Source: JBFGCM01 sp041581135 (GTDB lineage: Bacteria; Actinomycetota; Acidimicrobiia; Spongiisociales; UBA5794). Taken from it: a stretch of 19,398 nt of DNA. Under the pieces are notes generated by a model. It was not told the DNA's origin and made no database searches. It was given only the letters and a program-made list of their open reading frames with translations. The position numbers and the translations under genes are program-made. Positions 9,001 through 15,845 of this stretch are shown here, one piece after another (positions within the stretch are counted from its first letter, which is position 1; the number at the start of each line of letters is the position of its first letter). Where the stretch lies: NCBI GenBank assembly GCA_041581135.1, contig JBFGCM010000075.1, positions 1 to 19,398 of the forward strand, given 5' to 3'.

Positions 9001-10211
9001 GCGATCTCACAGAGCCCGGTCGAGCTGTTGGTCCGCAGTTCGGCCACGTGGACGCACGTGGCGCCGGCCAACTCCTTGGTCGTGTCGAGCAGGCCACGTA
9101 CGACGTCCTCGAGTGGCGCCCCGGCGATGTACTGGTCCTGCGCATTCGCGATCGCTGCCATCACGTTGTTGGCGGTGGCGAGTTTGCGCTCGGCGCGACG
9201 TTGGCTGGATACGTCGTCGATCGCCACGATGACGCGGCTCAGATCCAATCCTCCGTCCGTCCGCGCCGCCGACCAGTGGACGATGCAGTCGGTCGTCTCA
9301 CCGTCGCTGTTGACGGCTTGAGTGGTGGTGGTGACCCGATCTCTCCCGCGCCAGATCGCATCGAGCTGGTCGAGGAAGGACGCGCGGACCTCTGGGGTCA
9401 TCTCGAAGAAATCGAGCGTGCCTTTCAGCTCTTCGCTGCTGTTGGCTGCCGCCATGGAGACGCCGGCCTGGTTCACGTCGGTCACCTTGATGGTGCGGAT
9501 TGCGTCCTCGACGAGCTCAGGGTGCGCCTCGAGATGCGGGCGCAGATCGTTGACTCCGTCCTGACGGAGATGCTCCAGCCACTCTCCGACTTCGCTGAAG
9601 TCCTCGATCCACATCGAGATCGGTGCCTTTGCGAACAAGAGGTCGAGGTCGGAGTTGCGACCATAGGACTGACGCAGGAGGTGACGGCCGATGCCGTTGA
9701 ACAACAGGAAGACACCGAGCTGCAGCACCATGCTGGTGATCACCGTCGCCAGCGCCCCCTCGTCGGCCATGCCGCGAAACTCGGTGTATCCGTACCAGGC
9801 GAGCTGCGTCAGCCAGACCAGCATCGCCGAGAGCGAGAACACCCGAGCCTGATGCGGCTGTACGAACAGCTTGGCGACGCCGGACAACGCGGCCAAGGTG
9901 ATGAAGATGGCGCCTGCCAGCTGAGGGTCGGTCTGCAACGGAAGCTGCAGCGTTGCCAGGATCGCGAGCGTCAACACGAACCGGGCAGGACCCACGTTCC
10001 CCCTGCTGAGCTGTGCCCACGCCAGGGCGGCGCCACCCAGTGCCAGCGCAGCCATGGCCAGGAGTTGCAGGTTGCCCACGGCCACTGCGATGGATCCCAG
10101 CACGAGACCCATGGGTAGGCCGGCGCGCTGCGTGAGCTGCACGAAACTGACCGGCAGACCATCGGTACGATCCGAAGGTATGTGGTCGGTGCGCGGCATC
10201 CTGATGTCCAT
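6021..10211 (-). CDS. Membrane-bound multi-PAS hybrid sensor histidine kinase with receiver and HPt domains
   Basis: The product is 1396 residues. The ATG at 10211 is preceded by GGAAG with 7-base spacing. Domain order: about five or six hydrophobic helices (33-173); an atypical PAS-like domain (about 188-340, APISMWIEDFSEV); GAF (about 345-490); PAS (about 500-612); PAS (about 622-740); HisKA with H767 (FLANMSHEIRTPMN); HATPase with N884 (LIGNAIKF), D916 (DTGIGIP) and the GGTGLGLAI loop; a degenerate receiver (about 1001-1120); a complete receiver (about 1140-1258) with D1146/D1147, phospho-Asp D1190 (VVLMDVQMP), T1222 and K1244; and HPt (about 1285-1385) with H1331 (AHTLKGSSG). This is a complete internal His-Asp-His phosphorelay that would pass phosphate to a separate, unidentified response regulator. 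The ligand and pathway cannot be read from the sequence. It is divergently arranged with a second kinase. Confidence 0.93.
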   Translation of the reverse strand: MDIRMPRTDHIPSDRTDGLPVSFVQLTQRAGLPMGLVLGSIAVAVGNLQLLAMAALALGGAALAWAQLSRGNVGPARFVLTLAILATLQLPLQTDPQLAGAIFITLAALSGVAKLFVQPHQARVFSLSAMLVWLTQLAWYGYTEFRGMADEGALATVITSMVLQLGVFLLFNGIGRHLLRQSYGRNSDLDLLFAKAPISMWIEDFSEVGEWLEHLRQDGVNDLRPHLEAHPELVEDAIRTIKVTDVNQAGVSMAAANSSEELKGTLDFFEMTPEVRASFLDQLDAIWRGRDRVTTTTQAVNSDGETTDCIVHWSAARTDGGLDLSRVIVAIDDVSSQRRAERKLATANNVMAAIANAQDQYIAGAPLEDVVRGLLDTTKELAGATCVHVAELRTNSSTGLCEIAAAGCSGRHCGASLNGEEPPEPRRLNGIVSFPVTHHDRGAAMNVPLVHGESVNGVVRIVSEVDEASLRFGVLSPVMATFAALIQARHAQEELVSTQHRFSAMVQNLTDLIIATDGRGRVTYCSPSVRTILGYAPADMVGRFAISYVDADSRALLAPKLLGGGRSIGPVNVRVKGVAGHAYLDVVATNLADEGVEPMWVVNARDVTERREAAQRLEESEERFRLLAENSTDLIASLSPDGTMLYVSPAARWILGYQPEELVSSNVQALVHPDDWDDYAAQRDGLVSATSSSTFTYRMKRRDGAWVWLETVARGVLDEGTGAIRELHMSSRDVTARRQTEFELKEAMQAAEVANQAKSEFLANMSHEIRTPMNAILGMTELALGTEVTPEQLEYLGTIRQASDSLLTLINDILDLSKIEAGHLNLDTIPFSLRDMVGDTVRTLSSIAVEKGLNMAMHVADDVADGIVGDPGRLRQVLVNLIGNAIKFTHVGSIELTVSHVEATADDTRLRFEVADTGIGIPKDKQAAIFEAFAQVDGSSTRQYGGTGLGLAIANQIAVAMGGGLSVESTVGRGTTFTFEASFALIGDSGPVGDAFEVGGEDIVALVVSEDSERRRALTEMCRQGSISPIACESAEIAASTLEALDQAGAVRLVVLLDTRDTIPDVIEFEAAAATFDVPLVVLGTGGQRGDGARLRDLGVAGYLTRPVSSSDVLEALRLAGSETIELITKHWLRERRPRLRILVADDSATNRQLARRLLEKRGHTVEIAGNGLEAYEVLGAGEFDVVLMDVQMPVLDGLQATQRIRAREAKRGGHIPIVALTAHAMQGDRQRCLDAGMDAYVSKPFNAEELFATVENLGRYGVQATVSVEAAAEPESRSRWIEAGLAQFGGSIELLAEIAELFRDEFPGILERIETGLANGDLDDVAKAAHTLKGSSGAIGAGQVRELAARMEAEAKAGASGLTDLFDELREALAGLDEELVEVADKAKRSTVAGV

Positions 10212-10230
10212 CAGTCCACTTCCGGTGAAT

Positions 10231-10258
10231 CGGCTTGCCTGGCAGTTTTCGGCAACCG
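10231..10258. promoter_or_regulatory. Imperfect inverted repeat in the divergent kinase-kinase region
   Basis: CGGcTTGCC (10231-10239) and GGCAACCG (10251-10258) form an 8-base-pair inverted repeat with one bulged C and an 11-base centre. It lies 20 to 47 bases upstream of the hybrid kinase ATG. It could be an operator or a leader hairpin for the minus-strand gene. No convincing -35/-10 pair was found around it. Confidence 0.3.
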
Positions 10259-10267
10259 CTGGAAATA

Positions 10268-10288
10268 CTTGAGAAGGGCGTTCTCAAG
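10268..10288. promoter_or_regulatory. Perfect inverted repeat CTTGAGAA-N5-TTCTCAAG between divergent kinases
   Basis: Two perfect 8-base arms (10268-10275 and 10281-10288) flank the centre GGGCG. The element lies in the 96-base region shared by two divergent histidine kinase genes, 19 bases upstream of the plus-strand ATG at 10308. The geometry (21 bases, about two helical turns) fits a dimeric regulator's operator. A leader hairpin occluding the start region is the alternative. Confidence 0.45.
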
Positions 10289-10307
10289 AAAGGCGGCTCG
10301 CACGTCG

Positions 10308-11378
10308 ATGACATCACACATGGCAGTGAACGCCGACCGCTTCTACGTGGCTCGATGGATGATTGCCGGGATCCTCTTCGGCGCGTGCTTCCCGCTCATC
10401 GCGTGGTGGGTGGCGATCGCCCAGCACGGTGCCTTGACGTTCGCCGAGCTGCACATCCAACAGCCGGTGATGTGGGTGGTCGACCTGGCGCCCAGCGTGC
10501 TCGGCGCGGTCGGCATGGCCATCGGCAGCCTGCACGGCCACCTCCAGCGGACACGCGCCTCCGTCGAGCAGGTCGCCCACCAGATCGCAGCGAGCTGGAC
10601 CGCCGAGTTGCACCGGGCCAACCTCGAACTCGTCGAGAGCCTCGACGAGCGTCAACAGTTCTACGCCGCGATGTCACACGAGCTGAGGACTCCCCTGTCG
10701 GCGATCGTGGGGTACTCGGCCCTCAGCAACGGCATCGAGCTCCAGCCGCCCGAGATGAACGGCTACATGGGCGAGATCTACTCGTCGGCCACCGCCCTCC
10801 TCGGCATGGTGAACGACCTCCTCGACGCCGCCAAGCTGGACCAGCACGGCATCTCGATGACCATCGAAGATCTCGACGTGAACGGCGCCGTCGGCGAGCT
10901 GGCCGGCCGCCTCGAGCCGCTGGCGAAGCAGAAGGGGCTCTCCATCCGCACCGAGCTGGGTGTCGAAGCCGTCGCCCGCGCCGATGGAGGCCGCCTGCGC
11001 CAGATCCTCAACAACCTCGTGACGAACGCCATCAAGTACACCGACGGCGGCGCCATCACCATCCGTACCGCAGCCTCGGACGATGGAGGGGTGATCATCG
11101 AGGTGGAGGACACGGGGGTGGGTCTGCGCCCCGACGACCTCCGCAGCATCTTCATGCCGTACGAACAAACGGCGGCGGCCGTGGGTCGCTCGGACAGCAC
11201 CGGCCTGGGCCTCTTCATCTGCAGGACGTTCGCCAACGCCATGGGAGCCCAACTCACTGCGCACTCGGAGGGTCCCGGGCAAGGGGCGTGCTTCACGCTC
11301 GAGCTTCCCGCCGCCACCGGAGAGCCGGCCGAGCCCAGGATCGCCAGCTTCCAGCAGCAGGCGGCGCTCTCTGCCTGA
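10308..11378 (+). CDS. Two-TM sensor histidine kinase
   Basis: The product is 356 residues from ATG 10308. ATG 10320 is the main alternative. The reading frame is open back to 10182, but that part overlaps the 5' end of the divergent kinase and reads unlike the family. Two hydrophobic helices (about 16-38 and 52-74) are followed by a short helical linker. HisKA carries the phospho-acceptor H124 (FYAAMSHELRTPLSAIVGYS). The HATPase domain has N240 (LNNLVTNAIKYTDGG), D268 (VEDTGVGL) and the STGLGLFIC loop. There is no PAS, HAMP or receiver domain, so sensing probably involves the membrane segments. No Shine-Dalgarno closer than GAAAGG (about 14 bases upstream) is visible. The gene has no response regulator next to it. 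It could signal to the LuxR-type regulator at 1071-1751, but nothing in the sequence proves that pairing. Confidence 0.88.
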   Translation: MTSHMAVNADRFYVARWMIAGILFGACFPLIAWWVAIAQHGALTFAELHIQQPVMWVVDLAPSVLGAVGMAIGSLHGHLQRTRASVEQVAHQIAASWTAELHRANLELVESLDERQQFYAAMSHELRTPLSAIVGYSALSNGIELQPPEMNGYMGEIYSSATALLGMVNDLLDAAKLDQHGISMTIEDLDVNGAVGELAGRLEPLAKQKGLSIRTELGVEAVARADGGRLRQILNNLVTNAIKYTDGGAITIRTAASDDGGVIIEVEDTGVGLRPDDLRSIFMPYEQTAAAVGRSDSTGLGLFICRTFANAMGAQLTAHSEGPGQGACFTLELPAATGEPAEPRIASFQQQAALSA

Positions 11379-11471
11379 GGCGTAGGCCAAGCGCTCGACG
11401 AGAGAATCGCCGGCCTCGACGACCGGATCACCGGTCTGGCGGCGAGCTCGGCCGAGGTCCTGACGAGCACC
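11379..11471 (+). other. Residual coding-like tail in frame with the kinase, with a 21-base imperfect tandem repeat
   Basis: After the kinase TGA (11376-11378) the same frame continues as GVGQALDERIAGLDDRITGL and on through AASSAEVL, a coiled-coil-like heptad pattern. It contains two adjacent 21-base units (11394-11414 and 11415-11435, 16 of 21 identical) encoding LDERIAG and LDDRITG. It also contains GACCGG-ATCA-CCGGTC (11421-11436), a perfect 6-base-pair hairpin that could help termination between the convergent genes but lacks a T-run. It may be a remnant of a formerly longer kinase or of a lost gene. Confidence 0.35.
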
Positions 11472-12203
11472 TCAACGCCGATCCGCAGCAACGGAGACCA
11501 AAGCGTCGAAGATGCCCTGCTGGGTGGCATCTTCTGCGGCTGTCACCTCCGGGTGCCACTGCACGCCGACGGCCCACGTTGCGTCGGCCACCTCGACCGC
11601 CTCCACCACGCCGTCGGGCGCCGTGGCGGTGATCGCCAGACCGGTCCCGATACGGTCGGCTGCCTGATGATGTCCCGAAACCGGGCTGGCCGTGCCGGTT
11701 CCCATGGCATCTGCGATGCGTGAGCCGGGAGAAGCGGTGACGTCGTGCAGCGTCCACATGCCCTCTCCGTCCCGGTGGATGTCGCCGATGCCCAGGTCCG
11801 GGATGTGGGGATGGAGCGTCCCACCCAAGGCGACATTGAGCACCTGCATGCCCCGGCACACGAAGAGCGTCGGTACGTCCCGGTCGAGGAGGGCACGCGT
11901 CACCGCCAGCTCCGACTCGTCCCGTTCCTCGTCGCCCGGCTGAACATGCTCGGTGGCCTCGCCGCCGTACCACCGAGGCTGTACGTCCGATCCGCCACTC
12001 AGCACCACGCCGTGGACCGCTGCCATCCACACGCCCCAGGAGACCTCGCCAGGAGGGAGCAGCACCGGGACGCCTCCGGCACGGCGGATAGCATCGACGT
12101 AAGCGGTCGGCGCCGAGAAGTGGGCCTCGAAGTGCGCCGAAGGTGTCGGCCGTTCGACTCGACCATAGGTGGTGATGCCGATGAGCGGCGGAGCTGCTGC
12201 CAT
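11472..12203 (-). CDS. Class I glutamine amidotransferase-like hydrolase (gamma-glutamyl-GABA hydrolase / peptidase C26 family)
   Basis: The product is 243 residues, close to the usual length of PuuD-like peptidase C26 proteins. The N terminus PLIGITTYGRV and the segment AYVDAIRRAGGVPVLLPP are typical of this family. HGVVLSGGSDVQPRWYG is the oxyanion-region motif. The nucleophile is C116 in the elbow LFVCRGMQVLNVALGG. The remaining triad residues are H217 and E219 in VGVQWHPE, with SGHHQA (177-181) preceding them. Homologues hydrolyse gamma-glutamyl amides such as gamma-glutamyl-GABA in polyamine catabolism. No other put genes are in the window, so the substrate is open. The gene is divergent from the ABC exporter with 75 bases between the starts. 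There is no Shine-Dalgarno; TATGGT (minus strand, 12217-12212) sits 8 bases before the ATG, consistent with a leaderless transcript. Confidence 0.88.
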   Translation of the reverse strand: MAAAPPLIGITTYGRVERPTPSAHFEAHFSAPTAYVDAIRRAGGVPVLLPPGEVSWGVWMAAVHGVVLSGGSDVQPRWYGGEATEHVQPGDEERDESELAVTRALLDRDVPTLFVCRGMQVLNVALGGTLHPHIPDLGIGDIHRDGEGMWTLHDVTASPGSRIADAMGTGTASPVSGHHQAADRIGTGLAITATAPDGVVEAVEVADATWAVGVQWHPEVTAAEDATQQGIFDALVSVAADRR

Positions 12204-12211
12204 GGGCCGGG

Positions 12212-12217
12212 ACCATA
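12212..12217 (-). promoter_or_regulatory. Possible -10 element for a leaderless hydrolase transcript
   Basis: TATGGT (4/6 to TATAAT) on the minus strand is 8 bases upstream of the ATG at 12203, and no ribosome binding site is present. Leaderless mRNAs with this spacing are common in actinobacteria. No clear -35 was found, so the call is weak. Confidence 0.25.
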
Positions 12218-12266
12218 CCCGGCGGCCAACAGGCGCCGCCTAGGTCGTTTTCAGCAGGCGCCCCCG

Positions 12267-12272
12267 TAGTCT
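12267..12272 (+). promoter_or_regulatory. Possible -10 element for a leaderless ABC exporter transcript
   Basis: TAGTCT (fits TAnnnT) ends 6 bases before the GTG at 12279, placing the transcription start at or next to the start codon. The alternative is AGGGGTGA (12275-12282) acting as a Shine-Dalgarno for the in-frame GTG at 12294. Confidence 0.25.
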
Positions 12273-12278
12273 GCAGGG

Positions 12279-14072
12279 GTGAGTCGAGACCCTGTGAGCG
12301 TGCGCCACGTGCTTGGGCGCGGGCTCCGCATCGTATGGCGCTTCATCCGAGCCCGTCCCCGCATGTTCGGGCTTGCGGTGGCGGGCGCCGCTTCCTATGC
12401 GGCAGCCATCATCGGCTCGGCCGTCGTCATCGGTTGGGTCACCGACACGGCCATCCTCCCGGTGCTCGATGGCGACACCGAAGCCTCGAGCCGCGTGGTA
12501 CCGGTGATCCTCGCCGTCCTCGGCGTGGCCACGTGGAAGGCGGTGTCCATCGTGGTTCGGCGAACTGCAGCGGGCTACTGCATCTTCAGCAGCCAGAAGG
12601 ACCTGCGCGAGGAGCTGGTCGAGCACCAGCTGCGGCTGGAGTTGGCGTGGTTCGGGACCCAGTCCACCGGCGACCTCCTCGCCGTGGCCGACAACGACGC
12701 CCGCCAAGCCACCCAGGCGCTTTCCCCGCTGCCCTTCGCCACCGGCGTGTCGCTGTTGATCGTGGGCACGGTGGTGCTGCTCACCGTGCTCGACCCTTGG
12801 ATCGGGCTGGTGGCGCTGGTGGGCATGACGTTGGTGGTGTTCGTGGAAGTGCAGGCCACGACGCGCCTCTATCCGTTGTGGGAGGCCATCCAGACCCAGA
12901 CCGGAGTGGTCAGCGGCGTGGCGCACGAGAGCTTCGACGGCGCCCTCACCATCAAGTCGCTCGGTCGCGAGGCCGGCGAGACGCAGCGATTCCAGGTCGA
13001 GTCCGACGAGTTGAGTGACCGGTTCGTAGCCATCGGGACACGGTGGGAGACGTTCCGGGTGGTCATCGTCGGCCTCATTCCCACCACCAGCCTCGTGCTG
13101 CTGGGGGTGGGCGCGCTGCGGATCGACGCCGGGGCGTTGACTGCCGGCGATCTGGTGACCGCCCTCTACCTGCTGTCGCTGCTGTCCTTCCCGGTGCAGC
13201 TCATCGCCTTCGTCTTGTTCGACCTGGCCGGATCCATCCCAGCGTGGGATCGCGTGGAGAAGGTGCTGGAAGCCGACCAGATCGTCGAGTACGGGGAACT
13301 GGAGGCCTCACCGGGAGCCGGCGCCGCGCCCATCGACTCCGAGGTCCTGAGCTTTGGATACGACGAGGAGCTGGTGCTCACCGACATCGCCATCGACATC
13401 CCGGCCGGTAAGACCGTCGCCATCGTCGGTCCCACGGCCTCCGGGAAGAGCACCTTGACCCTCCTGCTGGCTCGGCTGTGGGACCCGCTGACCGGCACCA
13501 TCCACCTGGACGATCGTGACCTGCGGCGATTCGCCCGCTTCGAGCTACCGCGTGAGGTCGCCTACGTCCCACAGGATGCGTTCCTGTTCGACGACACCGT
13601 GCTCGGCAACATCACCATGGGCCACGACGTGCTCGAGACCCACGCGGTGACCGCCGCAGAGATGGCGGGCGCTCATGAGTTCATCGAGGAGCTGCCCCAG
13701 GGGTACCGCACTCCGATCGGCGAACGCGGCGCCACCCTCTCCGGTGGGCAGCGCCAGCGTGTCGCCCTGGCGCGGGCGCTGGTACGCCGTCCCCGATTGT
13801 TGATCCTGGACGACGCCACCTCGGCCGTCGACCCTTCGGTCGAGAGCCAGATCCTCCGACGGTTGCGCTCGGCCGAGCTGCCGTCGACGATCTTGGTGGT
13901 GGCCTACCGGCCGTCGTCCATCCGGCTGGCCGACGAGGTCATCTACCTGGAAGGCGGCAGAGTGGTCGCGCAAGGCGACCACGCCACCCTCCTCGCCGCC
14001 CATCCGGGGTATGCCCGCCTCGTGAAGGCGTACGAAGACGACGCCGCAGCCCGGGCACGGGAGCGCTCATGA
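12279..14072 (+). CDS. ABC exporter subunit (TMD-NBD) with degenerate catalytic residues
   Basis: The product is 597 residues from GTG 12279 (GTG 12294 or 12300 also possible). It is an ABCB-type half transporter: six-helix exporter membrane domain (about 28-320), then the nucleotide-binding domain. Visible motifs are Walker A G384-PTASGKST (K390), Q-loop Q432 (VPQDAF), signature LSGGQ (488-492), Walker B LLILDD (D511, with D512 where the catalytic Glu normally is), D-loop SAVD (515-518), and VVAYRPSS with Y543 in place of the switch His. This subunit therefore has a consensus signature but a non-consensus Walker B and H-loop. It overlaps the next gene by 4 bases (ATGA at 14069-14072), and that gene has the complementary pattern, so the two should form an obligate heterodimer in the cytoplasmic membrane. 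The substrate (drug, lipid or peptide) cannot be told. Confidence 0.92.
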   Translation: MSRDPVSVRHVLGRGLRIVWRFIRARPRMFGLAVAGAASYAAAIIGSAVVIGWVTDTAILPVLDGDTEASSRVVPVILAVLGVATWKAVSIVVRRTAAGYCIFSSQKDLREELVEHQLRLELAWFGTQSTGDLLAVADNDARQATQALSPLPFATGVSLLIVGTVVLLTVLDPWIGLVALVGMTLVVFVEVQATTRLYPLWEAIQTQTGVVSGVAHESFDGALTIKSLGREAGETQRFQVESDELSDRFVAIGTRWETFRVVIVGLIPTTSLVLLGVGALRIDAGALTAGDLVTALYLLSLLSFPVQLIAFVLFDLAGSIPAWDRVEKVLEADQIVEYGELEASPGAGAAPIDSEVLSFGYDEELVLTDIAIDIPAGKTVAIVGPTASGKSTLTLLLARLWDPLTGTIHLDDRDLRRFARFELPREVAYVPQDAFLFDDTVLGNITMGHDVLETHAVTAAEMAGAHEFIEELPQGYRTPIGERGATLSGGQRQRVALARALVRRPRLLILDDATSAVDPSVESQILRRLRSAELPSTILVVAYRPSSIRLADEVIYLEGGRVVAQGDHATLLAAHPGYARLVKAYEDDAAARARERS

Positions 14073-15835
14073 CCACGGCAACCGCGTCCACCCCTGCCGT
14101 CATCCGCCGAGCGCTCCGCGAGGCACCCATCATCACCCGGGGTCTGTGGCTGACGATCCTGCTGAATCTGGGCGGCACGGCCACGCAGATCCTCGTGCCC
14201 GTGATCGTGCAACAGACGGTGGACCGGTCGATCTCGGCCGAAGGAGCCGTCGATCTCGATGCGGTGTCGATCGCCGTCGGCATCGGGCTCGCCGTGGTCC
14301 TCGTCGGCAGCTGGATGCGGCGAACCGGTCTGGTGCGACTGATCCGCCGCGCCGCCGCCGGCCTGTCTCATCTCCGCGTCGGCGTGTTCGGCCATCTGAT
14401 GCGCCGCTCCGTGCTGCACGTGCAATCGGAACGACGTGGGGCGCTGGTCTCCCGGGTGACGTCCGACATCACGACGATCCAGGAGTTCATGGAGTGGGGT
14501 GGCGTGATGTTCCTGGTCAACGGCACGCAGGTACTCGCCGCCATCGGCGCCATGGTCGTGTACGAGTGGCGCCTCGCCCTGATCGTCGTGGTCGGCGGCG
14601 TGCTGTACGGCGCCAGCCTGCGGATCTTCCAGCGGGTGCTACAGCGCAGCTACGACCGGGTTCGGCTCCATGTCGCCGACAGCCTCGCAGTGATGGGTGA
14701 GGCCGTGACGGCGGTTCCGGTGGTCCGCGCATACGGCGCCGAGAACGTGACGATGGGCCGGGTGCGCCGCACGCTGCTCGACCGCTTCCAGGTCGAGTTC
14801 CACACGATGCGCTTCAGCAACATCCTGTTCGCCACGTCGGAGATCTTCGCGGCGGCACTCACCGCGACGGTGATCGCCGTCGGCCTGCTGATGGGTGGCG
14901 ACTGGGGAGTCTCAGCCGGTGAGTTGCTGGCGTTCCTCTTCCTGGTCAACCTGCTGATCGAACCGGTGCAGAGCCTGGTGGAGATCCTCGACTTCGCCCA
15001 GAACGCGGCCTCGGGATTGCGCCGGGTGGTGGAGACCCTGGACGCGCCGGTGGAGATTCCGGAGGCGGCCGACCCCGCCGACCTTCCTGCGGGCATCCTG
15101 GATGCGACATTCGAGGACGTGGCGTTCTCGTATGAGACCGGTACCGAGGTGCTCTCTGACGTCTCGGTCTCCATCCCCGCCGGCGCCAAGGTGGCGGTGG
15201 TGGGCATGACCGGATCCGGAAAGACCACCTTCGCCAAGTTGCTCGTGCGACTGTTGGAGCCGACCCGGGGCCGGGTGTTGATCGGCGGGACCGATCTGCG
15301 AGCCGTGTCATTCGATTCGTTGCGATCCCGGGTGGCGTTCGTACCCCAGGAGGGCTTCCTGTTCACCGGTAGCGTCGGCGCCAACGTGCGCTACGGCAAG
15401 CCCGACGCCTCCGACCGCGAGCTGGAGACGGCGTTCATCGAGTTGGGCCTGGATGGGTGGCTCGGCGGCCTCCCCGCCGAACTCGACACGCCGGTGGGTC
15501 CTCGCGGCTCGGCGCTGTCGGCCGGGGAGCGTCAGCTGGTGGCGCTGGTCCGGGCGTGGGTGGCGACGCCCGACTTCATGGTGCTCGACGAGGCGACATC
15601 GGCGGTGGACCCGGCCCTCGACGTCCAGCTGCGGCGCGCCATCGAACGGCTCACGGCGGGCCGCACCAGCGTGACCATTGCCCATCGCCTCGCAACGGCG
15701 GAAGCGGCGGACGAGGTGCTGGTCTTCGACGCCGGCAGGCTGGTGGAGCGAGGCCGGCACGACGAACTCGTCGCCGCCGGCGGTGTCTACGCGTTGCTGT
15801 ACGAGGACTGGACGACGGGCACCAGCACGATGTGA
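14069..15835 (+). CDS. ABC exporter subunit (TMD-NBD) with consensus catalytic residues
   Basis: The product is 588 residues, starting at the ATG overlapping the previous stop by 4 bases (translational coupling). The exporter membrane domain occupies about 27-320. The NBD has Walker A G379-MTGSGKTT (K385), Q427 (VPQEGF), Walker B FMVLDE (D507, catalytic E508), D-loop SAVD, and H539 (VTIAHRLAT). Its signature is LSAGE (483-487) instead of LSGGQ. In heterodimeric exporters such as TM287/288 or BmrCD, one ATP site is formed by non-consensus Walker B/His residues together with the partner's altered signature. The two subunits here fit that rule exactly. The stop at 15833-15835 is 10 bases from the stop of the convergent peptidoglycan-binding gene, leaving no room for a separate terminator. 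Confidence 0.92.
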   Translation: MTTATASTPAVIRRALREAPIITRGLWLTILLNLGGTATQILVPVIVQQTVDRSISAEGAVDLDAVSIAVGIGLAVVLVGSWMRRTGLVRLIRRAAAGLSHLRVGVFGHLMRRSVLHVQSERRGALVSRVTSDITTIQEFMEWGGVMFLVNGTQVLAAIGAMVVYEWRLALIVVVGGVLYGASLRIFQRVLQRSYDRVRLHVADSLAVMGEAVTAVPVVRAYGAENVTMGRVRRTLLDRFQVEFHTMRFSNILFATSEIFAAALTATVIAVGLLMGGDWGVSAGELLAFLFLVNLLIEPVQSLVEILDFAQNAASGLRRVVETLDAPVEIPEAADPADLPAGILDATFEDVAFSYETGTEVLSDVSVSIPAGAKVAVVGMTGSGKTTFAKLLVRLLEPTRGRVLIGGTDLRAVSFDSLRSRVAFVPQEGFLFTGSVGANVRYGKPDASDRELETAFIELGLDGWLGGLPAELDTPVGPRGSALSAGERQLVALVRAWVATPDFMVLDEATSAVDPALDVQLRRAIERLTAGRTSVTIAHRLATAEAADEVLVFDAGRLVERGRHDELVAAGGVYALLYEDWTTGTSTM

Positions 15836-15845
15836 CGGGTGCGCG

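Noticed and set aside
8028..10118. A 696-codon open frame on the plus strand
   Set aside because: It is antisense to the well-supported hybrid kinase, is rich in Arg/His/Gly as expected of a GC-rich shadow frame, and shows no family motif.
10182..10307. Longer N terminus of the small histidine kinase
   Set aside because: It overlaps the 5' end of the divergent kinase and both inverted repeats, and its sequence looks non-coding; starts at 10308 or 10320 fit better.
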